A stretch of 10,979 nt of DNA from JAAOZN01 sp964421575. Lineage in GTDB: Archaea; Thermoproteota; Nitrososphaeria; Nitrososphaerales; JAAOZN01. The stretch spans positions 1 to 10,979 of the forward strand of contig CAYQXI010000106.1 in assembly GCA_964421575.1 (NCBI GenBank). The letters run 5' to 3'. Every line of letters begins with the position of its first letter. The stretch's first letter is position 1. Below the pieces are notes generated by a model. It was not told the origin of the DNA. It was given only the letters and a program-made list of their open reading frames with translations, and did no database searches. Positions 1 through 6,981 of the stretch are shown piece by piece. The position numbers were made by a program, and so were the translations under genes.

Positions 1-1
1 C

Positions 2-877
2 TATGAAGGGTCTTCCATAAAAGTGCGAATAGCGAGAATAAATAGATTATTTGATGTCCCCAAGAAGTTTTTAGTTTATTCCCTTAGAACACCCGCTAAT
101 GTGAGGTATATGGATATTACAGGTAAGGAGGAGTACGCTATTGTTGATACTACTGCTATAAAAAGGGATGACTTCGCTCACGCAGGACTTGTTGACGGGA
201 AAAGACTTAGAAGTGCAACTCGTGACATTAAAGCAGCGTATGACGATATAGCTGGTAATATCTTGCTAACTAGAAGAGTGCGACTAACCTCTCCTAACAT
301 ATACTGGCTAGCATTCTACTCTGACAACAAGATCATTGGACCATCAGCACCATTTATATGCGCCAAGCTGAAGGGTGAAGGTCTACAATACTACAAAGCA
401 CTAACCCTCTACTTAAACAGTAGCATCACACTCCTCCAGCTCCTAGCCTACGCAGTAATGACCGAAGGAGCATGGGTAGCGTTACATAGTGATCAAGTCT
501 GGTCACATGTGAGAATACCAGATGTTGCATCTATACCTAGTGAAGTATTGAAGGAAGCCGTGAAGACTTTTAATGATACCGCTAAAGCTTCTAGCAACAT
601 ACAACCACTTTATCAACGGATAGCATCCAAATCAAAGTTACAAAAGGAGATCGATAGAGTAGCTCTAAAAATCCTGGGACTTAAATGGAGCGATGAGCGG
701 CTTGACAAGCTATACGACATCTTGAATACAGAGCTTCATATAATGCAACAAATACTAGAAGTGTCTCAGAAAGCAAAAAGGAGGATGAGCGGCACTAGTG
801 AAGAAGATGAAGAGACACCCAAACTTAGCTATAAGAGTTTAATGGAGTGGGTTGAAAAAGATTCGACCAGAAGCTAG
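2..877 (+). CDS. C-terminal part of a probable N6-adenine DNA methyltransferase (5' end outside window)
   Basis: The reading frame is open from base 2, so the GTG at 23 is probably an internal valine and the gene starts before the window. About 291 residues are visible. The fragment has the look of the C-terminal region of type I/IIG-like N-6 DNA methylases: a run ending in a hydrophobic segment with LTLYLNSS (about residues 134-141 of the fragment), then a TEGAWV motif (about 154-159) and an IPDV motif. In that family this corresponds to the 'LWLNST...ETRGAWV...PVLDV' block next to the target-recognition region. After it come a helical, charged stretch and an acidic, low-complexity tail (SGTSEEDEE). 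The catalytic (D/N)PPY motif and SAM-binding site would lie upstream and cannot be seen. Assignment rests on remembered family motifs, so the exact class (orphan, type I, type IIG, or part of a defence system) is open. No restriction gene follows it; the next gene is convergent. Confidence 0.6.
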   Translation, partial: YEGSSIKVRIARINRLFDVPKKFLVYSLRTPANVRYMDITGKEEYAIVDTTAIKRDDFAHAGLVDGKRLRSATRDIKAAYDDIAGNILLTRRVRLTSPNIYWLAFYSDNKIIGPSAPFICAKLKGEGLQYYKALTLYLNSSITLLQLLAYAVMTEGAWVALHSDQVWSHVRIPDVASIPSEVLKEAVKTFNDTAKASSNIQPLYQRIASKSKLQKEIDRVALKILGLKWSDERLDKLYDILNTELHIMQQILEVSQKAKRRMSGTSEEDEETPKLSYKSLMEWVEKDSTRS

Positions 878-917
878 TCCTTTCAAACGTCTCCTTTACA
901 CTAAACCGAACGCTACC

Positions 918-954
918 AACAAACAAAAAGAACGGGCCCCCTGTTTGGGAGCCC
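918..954 (-). terminator. Hairpin plus T-tract terminator of the ferredoxin gene
   Basis: Bases 934-941 and 947-954 pair as GGGC-c-CCC with GGG-a-GCCC (seven pairs, one mismatch, loop TGTTT). On the minus strand the stem is followed by TTCTTTTTGTTTG (932-920). It starts 11 bases after the ferredoxin stop codon. Archaeal termination mainly needs the T-tract; a strong GC stem of bacterial type is less common. On the + strand the stem is followed only by TTGCTT, so any use for the convergent methyltransferase gene is doubtful. Confidence 0.65.
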
Positions 955-964
955 TTGCTTAGGT

Positions 965-1282
965 TCAGCCTGGTTGGAAGACCTTAATCGCTGATGCAGG
1001 GCATTGAACTTCGCAAGCCATGCAGAATATGCATTCAGATTCTTTAGCCGGGTCAGCCTTCTTAGGAGAAGTTGGGTGTCCAGGTGTTTCAAGCCACTCG
1101 AAAACGCCTACTGGGCATACATCTATGCAAGTACCGTCTCCTGTGCAGAGGTCGAAGTCAACCGCGACTATGCTGCCGTGTATTCCCAGTTTTGTAGGCG
1201 GCTCAACAGGACCCCACACATCGTGTCCTTGGTGTTTATCCACTACTTGTCTTTTTGACTTGAAGTCAGGGTCTATCGGCAT
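965..1282 (-). CDS. zfx: Zinc-containing 7Fe ferredoxin
   Basis: This 105-residue protein is a soluble cytoplasmic electron carrier. In Sulfolobus and Thermoplasma the same family accepts electrons from 2-oxoacid:ferredoxin oxidoreductases. Two cluster motifs are visible: C46-TGD-GT-C52-IDV-C56-P and C84-IF-C87-MA-C90-EVQ-C94-P. Asp49 sits where the second cysteine of a usual motif would be, which fits a [3Fe-4S] cluster I beside a [4Fe-4S] cluster II. The N-terminal extension of about 38 residues carries His17, His20 and His35, and Asp77 lies in the KKADP loop. These match, shifted by one, the His16/His19/His34/Asp76 zinc ligands known from the Sulfolobus protein. Length also fits the family (about 103). 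The ATG at 1282 has a GGTG about eight bases before it. The gene is probably a single unit with its own promoter and terminator, 60 bases downstream of the ClC gene on the same strand. Confidence 0.95.
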   Translation of the reverse strand: MPIDPDFKSKRQVVDKHQGHDVWGPVEPPTKLGIHGSIVAVDFDLCTGDGTCIDVCPVGVFEWLETPGHPTSPKKADPAKESECIFCMACEVQCPASAIKVFQPG

Positions 1283-1315
1283 ATACTTTCACACCACTTG
1301 ACTACTCTCCAAATC

Positions 1316-1324
1316 TATATTTAA
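1316..1324 (-). promoter_or_regulatory. TATA box of the ferredoxin gene
   Basis: On the minus strand, TTAAATATA lies about 38 bases before the ATG at 1282. A start site about 26 bases downstream would give a leader of about ten bases containing the GGTG near 1290. It lies in the 60-base gap after the ClC stop codon, so the ferredoxin can be transcribed apart from ClC. Inferred from sequence alone. Confidence 0.5.
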
Positions 1325-1342
1325 GTTGAACTACTCGAACCT

Positions 1343-3016
1343 TTAGTATGCGGTATAGTAGCGTATGAGGCGCCTCACTAAATCTATCTTCGCTATTACG
1401 CCGATCAACACCCCTATTTCATTAACTACATAAACGTGGTCAGCATTCTCTTTAAGCATAGTCAAAACTATCTCCTTAAGAGGTGTAGATGGCGATACTA
1501 TGACCGGCTTCTCAGCATAAGTGGCTAAGACCGGAAGCTTAAGCGACTTCTTAGAAGCAGAAACCAGCTCCTCAAGTTTCACTACACCGATAGGTCTTCT
1601 TTTGCTGTCCACTATCGGCAAGACCCTGTAAGGTACAGACTCGAACTTTTTGAGAGCTTCTTCGACACTCTCATCTTCAGTCAACATATGAGGTTCTTTT
1701 GACATTAGGTCCGAAGCCTTTATCCCATCTATGGCTTTGGAAGCGATTTTGGAGACTTTGTTATAGACACGCTCTAAAGCAAGCTCCTCTTCGTAAACTT
1801 TTGAGGATGGCTGGGACGGGAATAGAGATTGGGAACCTGAGGCAAAAAAGCTGCAGACAGAGGCTAGAAGACCCGGTATGATGGCGTTAGGACCTGCTGT
1901 TTCTGCTATGAAGGCAGCGGGAGCCAAATAGATTTTATGGGAGCCTGAGAGCATGGCTGCCATTCCGACTACAACATATATTGGCTCAATCGTCTTTAAC
2001 ACGATTAGGGAGTAGAGCGAGCCTATTAAAGCGCCTTCTGCTACACTTGGGGTCAAGAGTCCTCCGCTTCCACCGAAGTTTAGGAATATGGTTGTTGTGA
2101 AGAGTCTTAAAATAGTCAGTGTCAGAAGAGCTAAGACAGAATATTGTTGAGTGTTTGTGGTTATATCAGATACTAACTTGTAGCCGACGCCGATGCTTGA
2201 GAGGTTAAAGTAGCCTATAGCACCTAACGATAAACCACCGGCTAGTAGTAATAGTCCGAAGCCTCCTCTAGCCATAGCCCTTCGCCCTAAGCCGTCAGCG
2301 AGGTTGTATAGTCTGACGAAGAATGCAGAATATAGCCCGCAAACCACACCGAGAATTATAGAGTGGAAGATTTCTCTTGAGCCGATAGATGGTATCGGTG
2401 GCACATAGAAGATGGGGCTTACACCGCCTACAATTACAGCCAGTAGATAAGATAGGGATGCGGCTACCGCTACTTCTGCAAAAGCGTCTTTCTCCACATC
2501 CTTCTTATAAGGTATTTCGATAGCGAAAAGTATCGCGGTTAATGGGGCTTTGAATATTGCTGAGATTCCAGCAGCAACCCCAGCTAAATACATCTTCTTC
2601 TGATTCAGCGGAGGAAGATGGAAAAGCTTCGCTATCGTAGAACCGATACCCCCACCTACGACTATAGCAGGACCTTCCAATCCAGCTGTTCCACCTAAGC
2701 TAATTGCTGTGGTTGAGGCAACCGTCCTTACCACTGTATCTTTCACAGAGAGCTGACCATTGCGTAAGTGGAGTGTTTCGAGCATCAAGTGTGTGTCACT
2801 ATTACCTGTTCTAATTGTAGAAAAGTATTGGATGAGAGCAAAGCTTAAGGTTATAGAGAGTAGCGTAACAACAAAGACAAAGGATCTTTCCTTTAAGAGC
2901 GTCTCCTCAATAAGCTTCCAAACATATGAGTAAAATAATCCACAAGATAACGCTGCAGCGCTTGTGGCAACACCAGTTATGAGGAGAGCAAGTATATAAA
3001 ACCGATTAAGAGTCAA
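1343..3016 (-). CDS. ClC-family chloride channel/transporter with two CBS domains
   Basis: This 557-residue membrane protein moves chloride or a related anion across the cytoplasmic membrane. ClC motifs appear in order: GGTAGLEGP (about 108-116, with Glu114 in place of the gating glutamate of GREGP), FKAPLTAILFAIE (155-167), and GGSGGLLTP (315-323), the counterpart of the GxFxP chloride-binding loop. Many hydrophobic segments fill residues 8-395. The C-terminal part (about 432-550) holds two CBS repeats, which usually bind adenine nucleotides and regulate transport. The position after Glu167 is Ile168, where CLC-ec1 has the proton glutamate E203, and the GSGIP anion loop is replaced by GNSDT (71-75). 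Coupling to protons is therefore uncertain. The start is a TTG: an in-frame TAG lies three codons upstream (3025-3023) and no ATG follows before the first transmembrane segments. It is transcribed divergently from the MFS gene. Confidence 0.9.
   Translation of the reverse strand: MTLNRFYILALLITGVATSAAALSCGLFYSYVWKLIEETLLKERSFVFVVTLLSITLSFALIQYFSTIRTGNSDTHLMLETLHLRNGQLSVKDTVVRTVASTTAISLGGTAGLEGPAIVVGGGIGSTIAKLFHLPPLNQKKMYLAGVAAGISAIFKAPLTAILFAIEIPYKKDVEKDAFAEVAVAASLSYLLAVIVGGVSPIFYVPPIPSIGSREIFHSIILGVVCGLYSAFFVRLYNLADGLGRRAMARGGFGLLLLAGGLSLGAIGYFNLSSIGVGYKLVSDITTNTQQYSVLALLTLTILRLFTTTIFLNFGGSGGLLTPSVAEGALIGSLYSLIVLKTIEPIYVVVGMAAMLSGSHKIYLAPAAFIAETAGPNAIIPGLLASVCSFFASGSQSLFPSQPSSKVYEEELALERVYNKVSKIASKAIDGIKASDLMSKEPHMLTEDESVEEALKKFESVPYRVLPIVDSKRRPIGVVKLEELVSASKKSLKLPVLATYAEKPVIVSPSTPLKEIVLTMLKENADHVYVVNEIGVLIGVIAKIDLVRRLIRYYTAY
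2993..3001 (+). promoter_or_regulatory. Likely TATA box of the MFS transporter gene
   Basis: TATATAAAA on the + strand lies within the first codons of the divergent ClC gene. A start site about 26 bases downstream (near 3023) gives a leader of about 44 bases to the ATG at 3067, with GGTG at 3059-3062 as ribosome binding site. The alternative TTATTTAAG at 3051-3059 is too close to the ATG to act on this strand. Confidence 0.45.
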
Positions 3017-3048
3017 GGTTATCTACAACCAGCTTAGCAGATGGTTAT

Positions 3049-3058
3049 CATTATTTAA
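3049..3058 (-). promoter_or_regulatory. Likely TATA box of the ClC gene
   Basis: On the minus strand, TTAAATAATG is centred about 38 bases before the TTG start at 3016. It predicts a transcript start near 3027 and a leader of about ten bases. It is interleaved with the opposite-strand promoter at 2993-3001. Confidence 0.45.
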
Positions 3059-3066
3059 GGTGTGTT

Positions 3067-4335
3067 ATGATGCTGAGAGTAAAAGAGTGGGGTGGAGGTC
3101 AAGGAAAAACGACTTGGCTCTTCCTTATACCTTATTACGCATCCGCAGAAGGTGTATTGGTTTATGTTCCGCTTGGAGTCATATCTTTAGGCGGTAGCGT
3201 AATAGATGTAAGCCTCGCTGTGACAGCATATTACCTTCTTTTAGTCCCTACCACACTACTCTGGGGATATATATGTGATTTAGGTGGTGGGCGGAAGAAG
3301 CTGCTTTACTTAGCTTCTACGATTAGCCTACTCTCATCGATAGCACTGTACTTCTCGACCAGCATAACTTCTATAATCGTGATCTTCGGTATCTTCTCAC
3401 AAACGGCAGCCATCTTTGCGCCAACATTCAACTTACTCATATTAGAGACTCTGCCTAAAAAGCAGTGGGAGAAGGGGTATACTACCTCAATTCTCTATAT
3501 GTTTATTGGGCAGATAATCGGTTTGTTTGCTGGTGTTTTTTGGACAGCCTTCTTCCATATTGCCTCTTATCCTCTGATTCCTGCCATCTTTTCGGCAACA
3601 GCTCTATTGCTTATCTCAAAGATATCTGAACCGAAGATTCTATTAGAGAGACGCTCTATCTTATGGTCTGCACAAGGCCTTATACACAGGCTTACTCACC
3701 TACCTTTGATCTTTCTCCGCCGCCCTCACTTAACAGACTTTAAATCAATAGTGATTATGAGTAGGAAAACGTTAACGAGAGAGATCCCACTGATATTCGC
3801 AGCCTCATTCCTATTTACCCTTTCAGCTAACCTCTTCTTCACATCTTACACACCCTACCTCAAACACACAGGTTTATCAGATTCGGAAGTATTTCTGCTG
3901 AACATCTATATAGTGGCTGCTAACGCCTTTACATCACAATTCCTTCTGAAAAGATTCAGCGGAAAAGTTTCACACGCAGTCGCGAGTAAGGCGTTGATTG
4001 CCAGAGCCATCGGTATGCTTCTAGCTGCGGTCTTCGCGAGTCTGATAAGAGATACGCGTATCTTCTATACAACGATGTTGGTCTACGCGCTGCTAGGGAC
4101 AGCTTATGCTACGATCAACTCAAACCTTAACTCGCTTCTCTTTAGAGCGCTGCCAGCCGGCAAGCAAGGTGGGATGCTAGGGGTCTTTAGCTCGTTGAAC
4201 GGCATTGCGTTTCTCTTCGGCGCATTTGTATCCGGTTACATCTCATATTACTTTAGCTATACGACAACATTCTTTCTAGCGGCAACACTCGTGTTCTTGG
4301 CATCGATAATCCTAGAAATTCACTACAAAAGGTAG
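3067..4335 (+). CDS. Major facilitator superfamily (MFS) transporter
   Basis: This 422-residue protein is hydrophobic throughout, with a pattern fitting 12 membrane segments in two halves. The halves are joined by a basic cytoplasmic loop (about residues 186-238). Between predicted segments 2 and 3 is the MFS motif A, G67-YIC-D71-LGGG-R76-KK, which identifies the superfamily. The substrate cannot be told from the sequence; efflux of small molecules or uptake of a metabolite are both possible. Two adjacent ATG codons (3067 and 3070) could start it; GGTG at 3059-3062 is spaced better for the second. It is divergent from the ClC gene and convergent with nurA, with only 14 bases between the stop codons, so it appears to be a single-gene unit. 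I see no clear terminator beyond a pyrimidine-rich run at about 4346-4369. Confidence 0.85.
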   Translation: MMLRVKEWGGGQGKTTWLFLIPYYASAEGVLVYVPLGVISLGGSVIDVSLAVTAYYLLLVPTTLLWGYICDLGGGRKKLLYLASTISLLSSIALYFSTSITSIIVIFGIFSQTAAIFAPTFNLLILETLPKKQWEKGYTTSILYMFIGQIIGLFAGVFWTAFFHIASYPLIPAIFSATALLLISKISEPKILLERRSILWSAQGLIHRLTHLPLIFLRRPHLTDFKSIVIMSRKTLTREIPLIFAASFLFTLSANLFFTSYTPYLKHTGLSDSEVFLLNIYIVAANAFTSQFLLKRFSGKVSHAVASKALIARAIGMLLAAVFASLIRDTRIFYTTMLVYALLGTAYATINSNLNSLLFRALPAGKQGGMLGVFSSLNGIAFLFGAFVSGYISYYFSYTTTFFLAATLVFLASIILEIHYKR

Positions 4336-4349
4336 AGCATTGGTACTCT

Positions 4350-5552
4350 CTAATCCTCTTCTTTCTGAGGGTTAAGGTAAGTAAAGTAGTTAAGAAGCAT
4401 CTCTTTTCTAGTTGAGATGTCCCTTAGTAGTAGCGCCTCTATCTCCTCGACAAACTCTTTGTTAAAGCCTTTTGGAATGCTTGTGTTAAAGTCTACCAGA
4501 TCTATGGGCAAAGGTAGGCCTGTAGCTGGGTTGTGAAACGCCTTAAAGTAGGAGAGAAGAGGCTCTATGTCTGTGCCGCTCTTCACCTCGAATTCGAAGG
4601 GCGGCGGTTTGCTGCATCTAACAAAGTACCTTGCTAGGTCTGTTACTCGCTCTACCGCGTATTCCAGCGACCTATAGATGCTGTGTGTTACTTTTCTTTT
4701 AGCGCTCTCATAGAGTTGATCCATGCTTCTAATCTTCCTCTTAGAGAGGGTTGCATAATCGTAGAGCGCTTTCATCTGAGCATAGTAGTGGTACACCTTT
4801 GAGCGCCCGAATAGCCACTCGTATGTGAAGTAGTGTCCGGGTGGGAGGAGTGCTGCTAGAATGTATTTGTCGTTCGCACCAACACATTTATTGGGATCAC
4901 CATATTTGTATAGTAGCCAACCGTCTATCGCAGCGCTTCGGCTTCTTTTTATTAATCCTACAGCCTTCCTTGAGTCCATGAGAGCTAGCGTCTTATCTCT
5001 TATGTTTGAAATCAGCTCTCGCCCGAAGCGGTATTCGTCTACTCCCACTATCTCTTTTTTAACTCTGTGAGTGCTAGCTCTAAAACCAAAGAAGCTTCCA
5101 TCGAGTATAATCCAGTCTACAGCCTTTTCTTTGAGGCAGTGGTAGGCAAGTTCACGTTCAAGGTTAAGCCTTAGAAGCTCAAGTATGGTTAATGGTTCGC
5201 TATACCCTTCTAGCTGCTCTGTCGCGTAGCATTTGGATACGTAGCCTTCATCCACTTGCTGTATACCCTCGAATATTAGGTAGGAGGCGCAGTATGTTCC
5301 CACTCGTATACCTAATCTCTCACTCGTGGTGGGTGAATTAGAGCCGTCGACTACCGCAACCCTCCATTTTCTCCACTCGTCTGAATCTGGGATAGGCCTT
5401 CCCTTTATCACCTCACCTAGGCTTCTTAGCTTCCGCTGTATCGTCTGAAGCCTCTCTTTACACCTCTCAGCTTCCTTCTCGGCGAGCTTAAAGAACTGGT
5501 GCTGAAGGGGTTGAGGTAGCTTGAGCCAAGCATCTTCATTATCTTCCAGCAA
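4350..5552 (-). CDS. nurA: NurA 5'-3' nuclease of the HerA-NurA DNA end-resection complex
   Basis: This 400-residue protein is a NurA-family nuclease. With HerA it degrades DNA from broken ends to give 3' single strands for recombination by RadA. Two NurA hallmarks are visible: RVAVVDGSNSPT (about 64-75, metal-binding Asp69) and WIILDGSFF (about 147-155, Asp151). A basic GLIKRSRS stretch (about 199-206) follows. A charged helical region precedes the first motif (about 20-50). The start is a TTG at 5552, one base after the herA stop codon TAG (5556-5554). No other usable in-frame start occurs before the nuclease core, and the ribosome binding site is weak, which suggests translation by reinitiation after herA. 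It is the last gene of the repair operon. Family length (roughly 330-450) fits. Confidence 0.88.
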   Translation of the reverse strand: MLEDNEDAWLKLPQPLQHQFFKLAEKEAERCKERLQTIQRKLRSLGEVIKGRPIPDSDEWRKWRVAVVDGSNSPTTSERLGIRVGTYCASYLIFEGIQQVDEGYVSKCYATEQLEGYSEPLTILELLRLNLERELAYHCLKEKAVDWIILDGSFFGFRASTHRVKKEIVGVDEYRFGRELISNIRDKTLALMDSRKAVGLIKRSRSAAIDGWLLYKYGDPNKCVGANDKYILAALLPPGHYFTYEWLFGRSKVYHYYAQMKALYDYATLSKRKIRSMDQLYESAKRKVTHSIYRSLEYAVERVTDLARYFVRCSKPPPFEFEVKSGTDIEPLLSYFKAFHNPATGLPLPIDLVDFNTSIPKGFNKEFVEEIEALLLRDISTRKEMLLNYFTYLNPQKEED

Positions 5553-5553
5553 C

Positions 5554-6981
5554 CTACTTCACTTCGAATGTTATAAGCAAGGGTATGGGTGATAGATTCA
5601 TGTTACCCATGAAGTAGAAGTGGCCGGGTGGAAGTGAGAGTAGAAACTTTGGGTCTATGTTGAATGGTGAGAGCCAGTTTCCAGCCTCATTTATGTCAAG
5701 AGGGTGAATCTTACCCACAAACTGGGTATTCAAGTTTCTTCTCACGGCAGCATTTATACCTATCTCACCAGCCATACCTTGTGATAATATGCAGACGCAG
5801 AGCTTGTGTGACCGACCTAGTGCACAAAGATCTATGATCATGTCTGTGGTCTCTTTCTGGATACTGTCTGGGTTGAAGGGGCAGTATTGAGGACCCTCAT
5901 CTATAACAAGAGCTAGGTTAAGATCCTCATCATTCTGCATAAGATCCATCAAGTAGCGGGCGAGTGTTAGAAAGACTGAGAGCTTTTCGTCTCTACCTGT
6001 CTTCTTCATATCGATAACGATGATTTTCCTCTCTCTTACAAGCTGAAGTATGTCGTTAGCCGTTAGTGTGCCAAGGATATTCTGAATGTCACTATCTCTC
6101 AATCTACGATACCCTCTCTCAAACCGCTGCTGATCTTCAAAAGATTTACCAGAAGTCAAGTTACGTGGATTTAGGGCTTGGATCATGCTGGTGTAAAAGA
6201 CCTTCCTAAACTCATTTACACTTAAACCGCGCCAACTCTCTGAGTAAACGAACTCCTCCAACGCTTGTGTTACCGTACCTTTTGCTTGCTGGCTTAGGTA
6301 GCCGAAGTTACCCATCTTCTTACAGAGATATGAGACGACCGTCTCCGGGTCTAGGGCTATCTCAGATATGCTGATTACATTCTGCTTCTTAAAGTAGGGT
6401 GCGTAATCACGCCCCTTCCAGTCCAAGACGAGGACATCAAACCCAGCGTTAAGAAACATTGGGATAAGCTGTAGTCTCGTTAGGTAAGACTTACCACCAC
6501 CAGTTGAGGCGAAGACACCGATATGATATGGTATAAACGCTTCATTAACAGGCACACGCCAAGTAGGATGACCCTCGTAGTAGCCGATAGTGTGCTTATG
6601 CGCTGTACCAGCCAAGTATCGCATCGGATCATCTTTATCCTCGAAGAGGTAGACCATTGAACCTGGTGCAAGTATCTTCTTGTTCTGCTGAATACTATCT
6701 TTGACCTCCCCTATGACTGATAATGTGAAGTCGTAGGTCTCTTTGGCTGTTGAGGGTGGTCCTCCGGCTCTTGCGTAAGCTACACCGGGGTTATAGCCTC
6801 CAGCCTTCAGGTTTTCGTTTATCCCTCTGCCTCTCCTTAGGACCGCTAATATCTTGCCTTCGTTTCTGTTATCTACTAAAACAAGGTCTTCTACCTTAAC
6901 CCTCTTCTCCTCAGATTGGTTGAGTATTACTCGAGCTTCGTTCTCTGAAGATTCGCTCGCTATTATCCCTATGGGTCTCAT
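5554..6981 (-). CDS. herA: HerA hexameric DNA translocase/helicase
   Basis: This 475-residue protein is a HerA-type FtsK/HerA ATPase that pumps DNA into the NurA nuclease. The N-terminal part (about 1-130) is rich in beta strands and fits the HAS-barrel domain. The RecA-like core has the Walker A sequence ASTGGGKS (158-165, Lys164), LDWKGRDY (about 187-193), Walker B LALVIDEGPQ (356-365, Asp361 and Glu362) and a sensor-like ILSQG (398-402). The AVRRNLNTQ stretch (412-420) is where HerA proteins carry arginines for subunit contacts. Its length is close to the family's usual 500. The ATG at 6981 overlaps the Rad50-like stop codon by four bases (ATGA), and nurA begins one base after its stop. 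Translational coupling within one mRNA is therefore likely. Confidence 0.92.
   Translation of the reverse strand: MRPIGIIASESSENEARVILNQSEEKRVKVEDLVLVDNRNEGKILAVLRRGRGINENLKAGGYNPGVAYARAGGPPSTAKETYDFTLSVIGEVKDSIQQNKKILAPGSMVYLFEDKDDPMRYLAGTAHKHTIGYYEGHPTWRVPVNEAFIPYHIGVFASTGGGKSYLTRLQLIPMFLNAGFDVLVLDWKGRDYAPYFKKQNVISISEIALDPETVVSYLCKKMGNFGYLSQQAKGTVTQALEEFVYSESWRGLSVNEFRKVFYTSMIQALNPRNLTSGKSFEDQQRFERGYRRLRDSDIQNILGTLTANDILQLVRERKIIVIDMKKTGRDEKLSVFLTLARYLMDLMQNDEDLNLALVIDEGPQYCPFNPDSIQKETTDMIIDLCALGRSHKLCVCILSQGMAGEIGINAAVRRNLNTQFVGKIHPLDINEAGNWLSPFNIDPKFLLSLPPGHFYFMGNMNLSPIPLLITFEVK

Noticed and set aside
4..21. Tiny ORF starting at the ATG at base 4
   Set aside because: It encodes only five residues before TAA and overlaps the open methyltransferase frame.
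1004..1301. Two + strand ORFs opposite the ferredoxin gene
   Set aside because: Both are mirror frames of a gene whose every ligand is recognisable, and neither has a supporting start signal.
4332..4352. Small inverted repeat AGAG...CTCT between the MFS and nurA stop codons
   Set aside because: Only four firm base pairs and no T-tract directly after it; likely chance.
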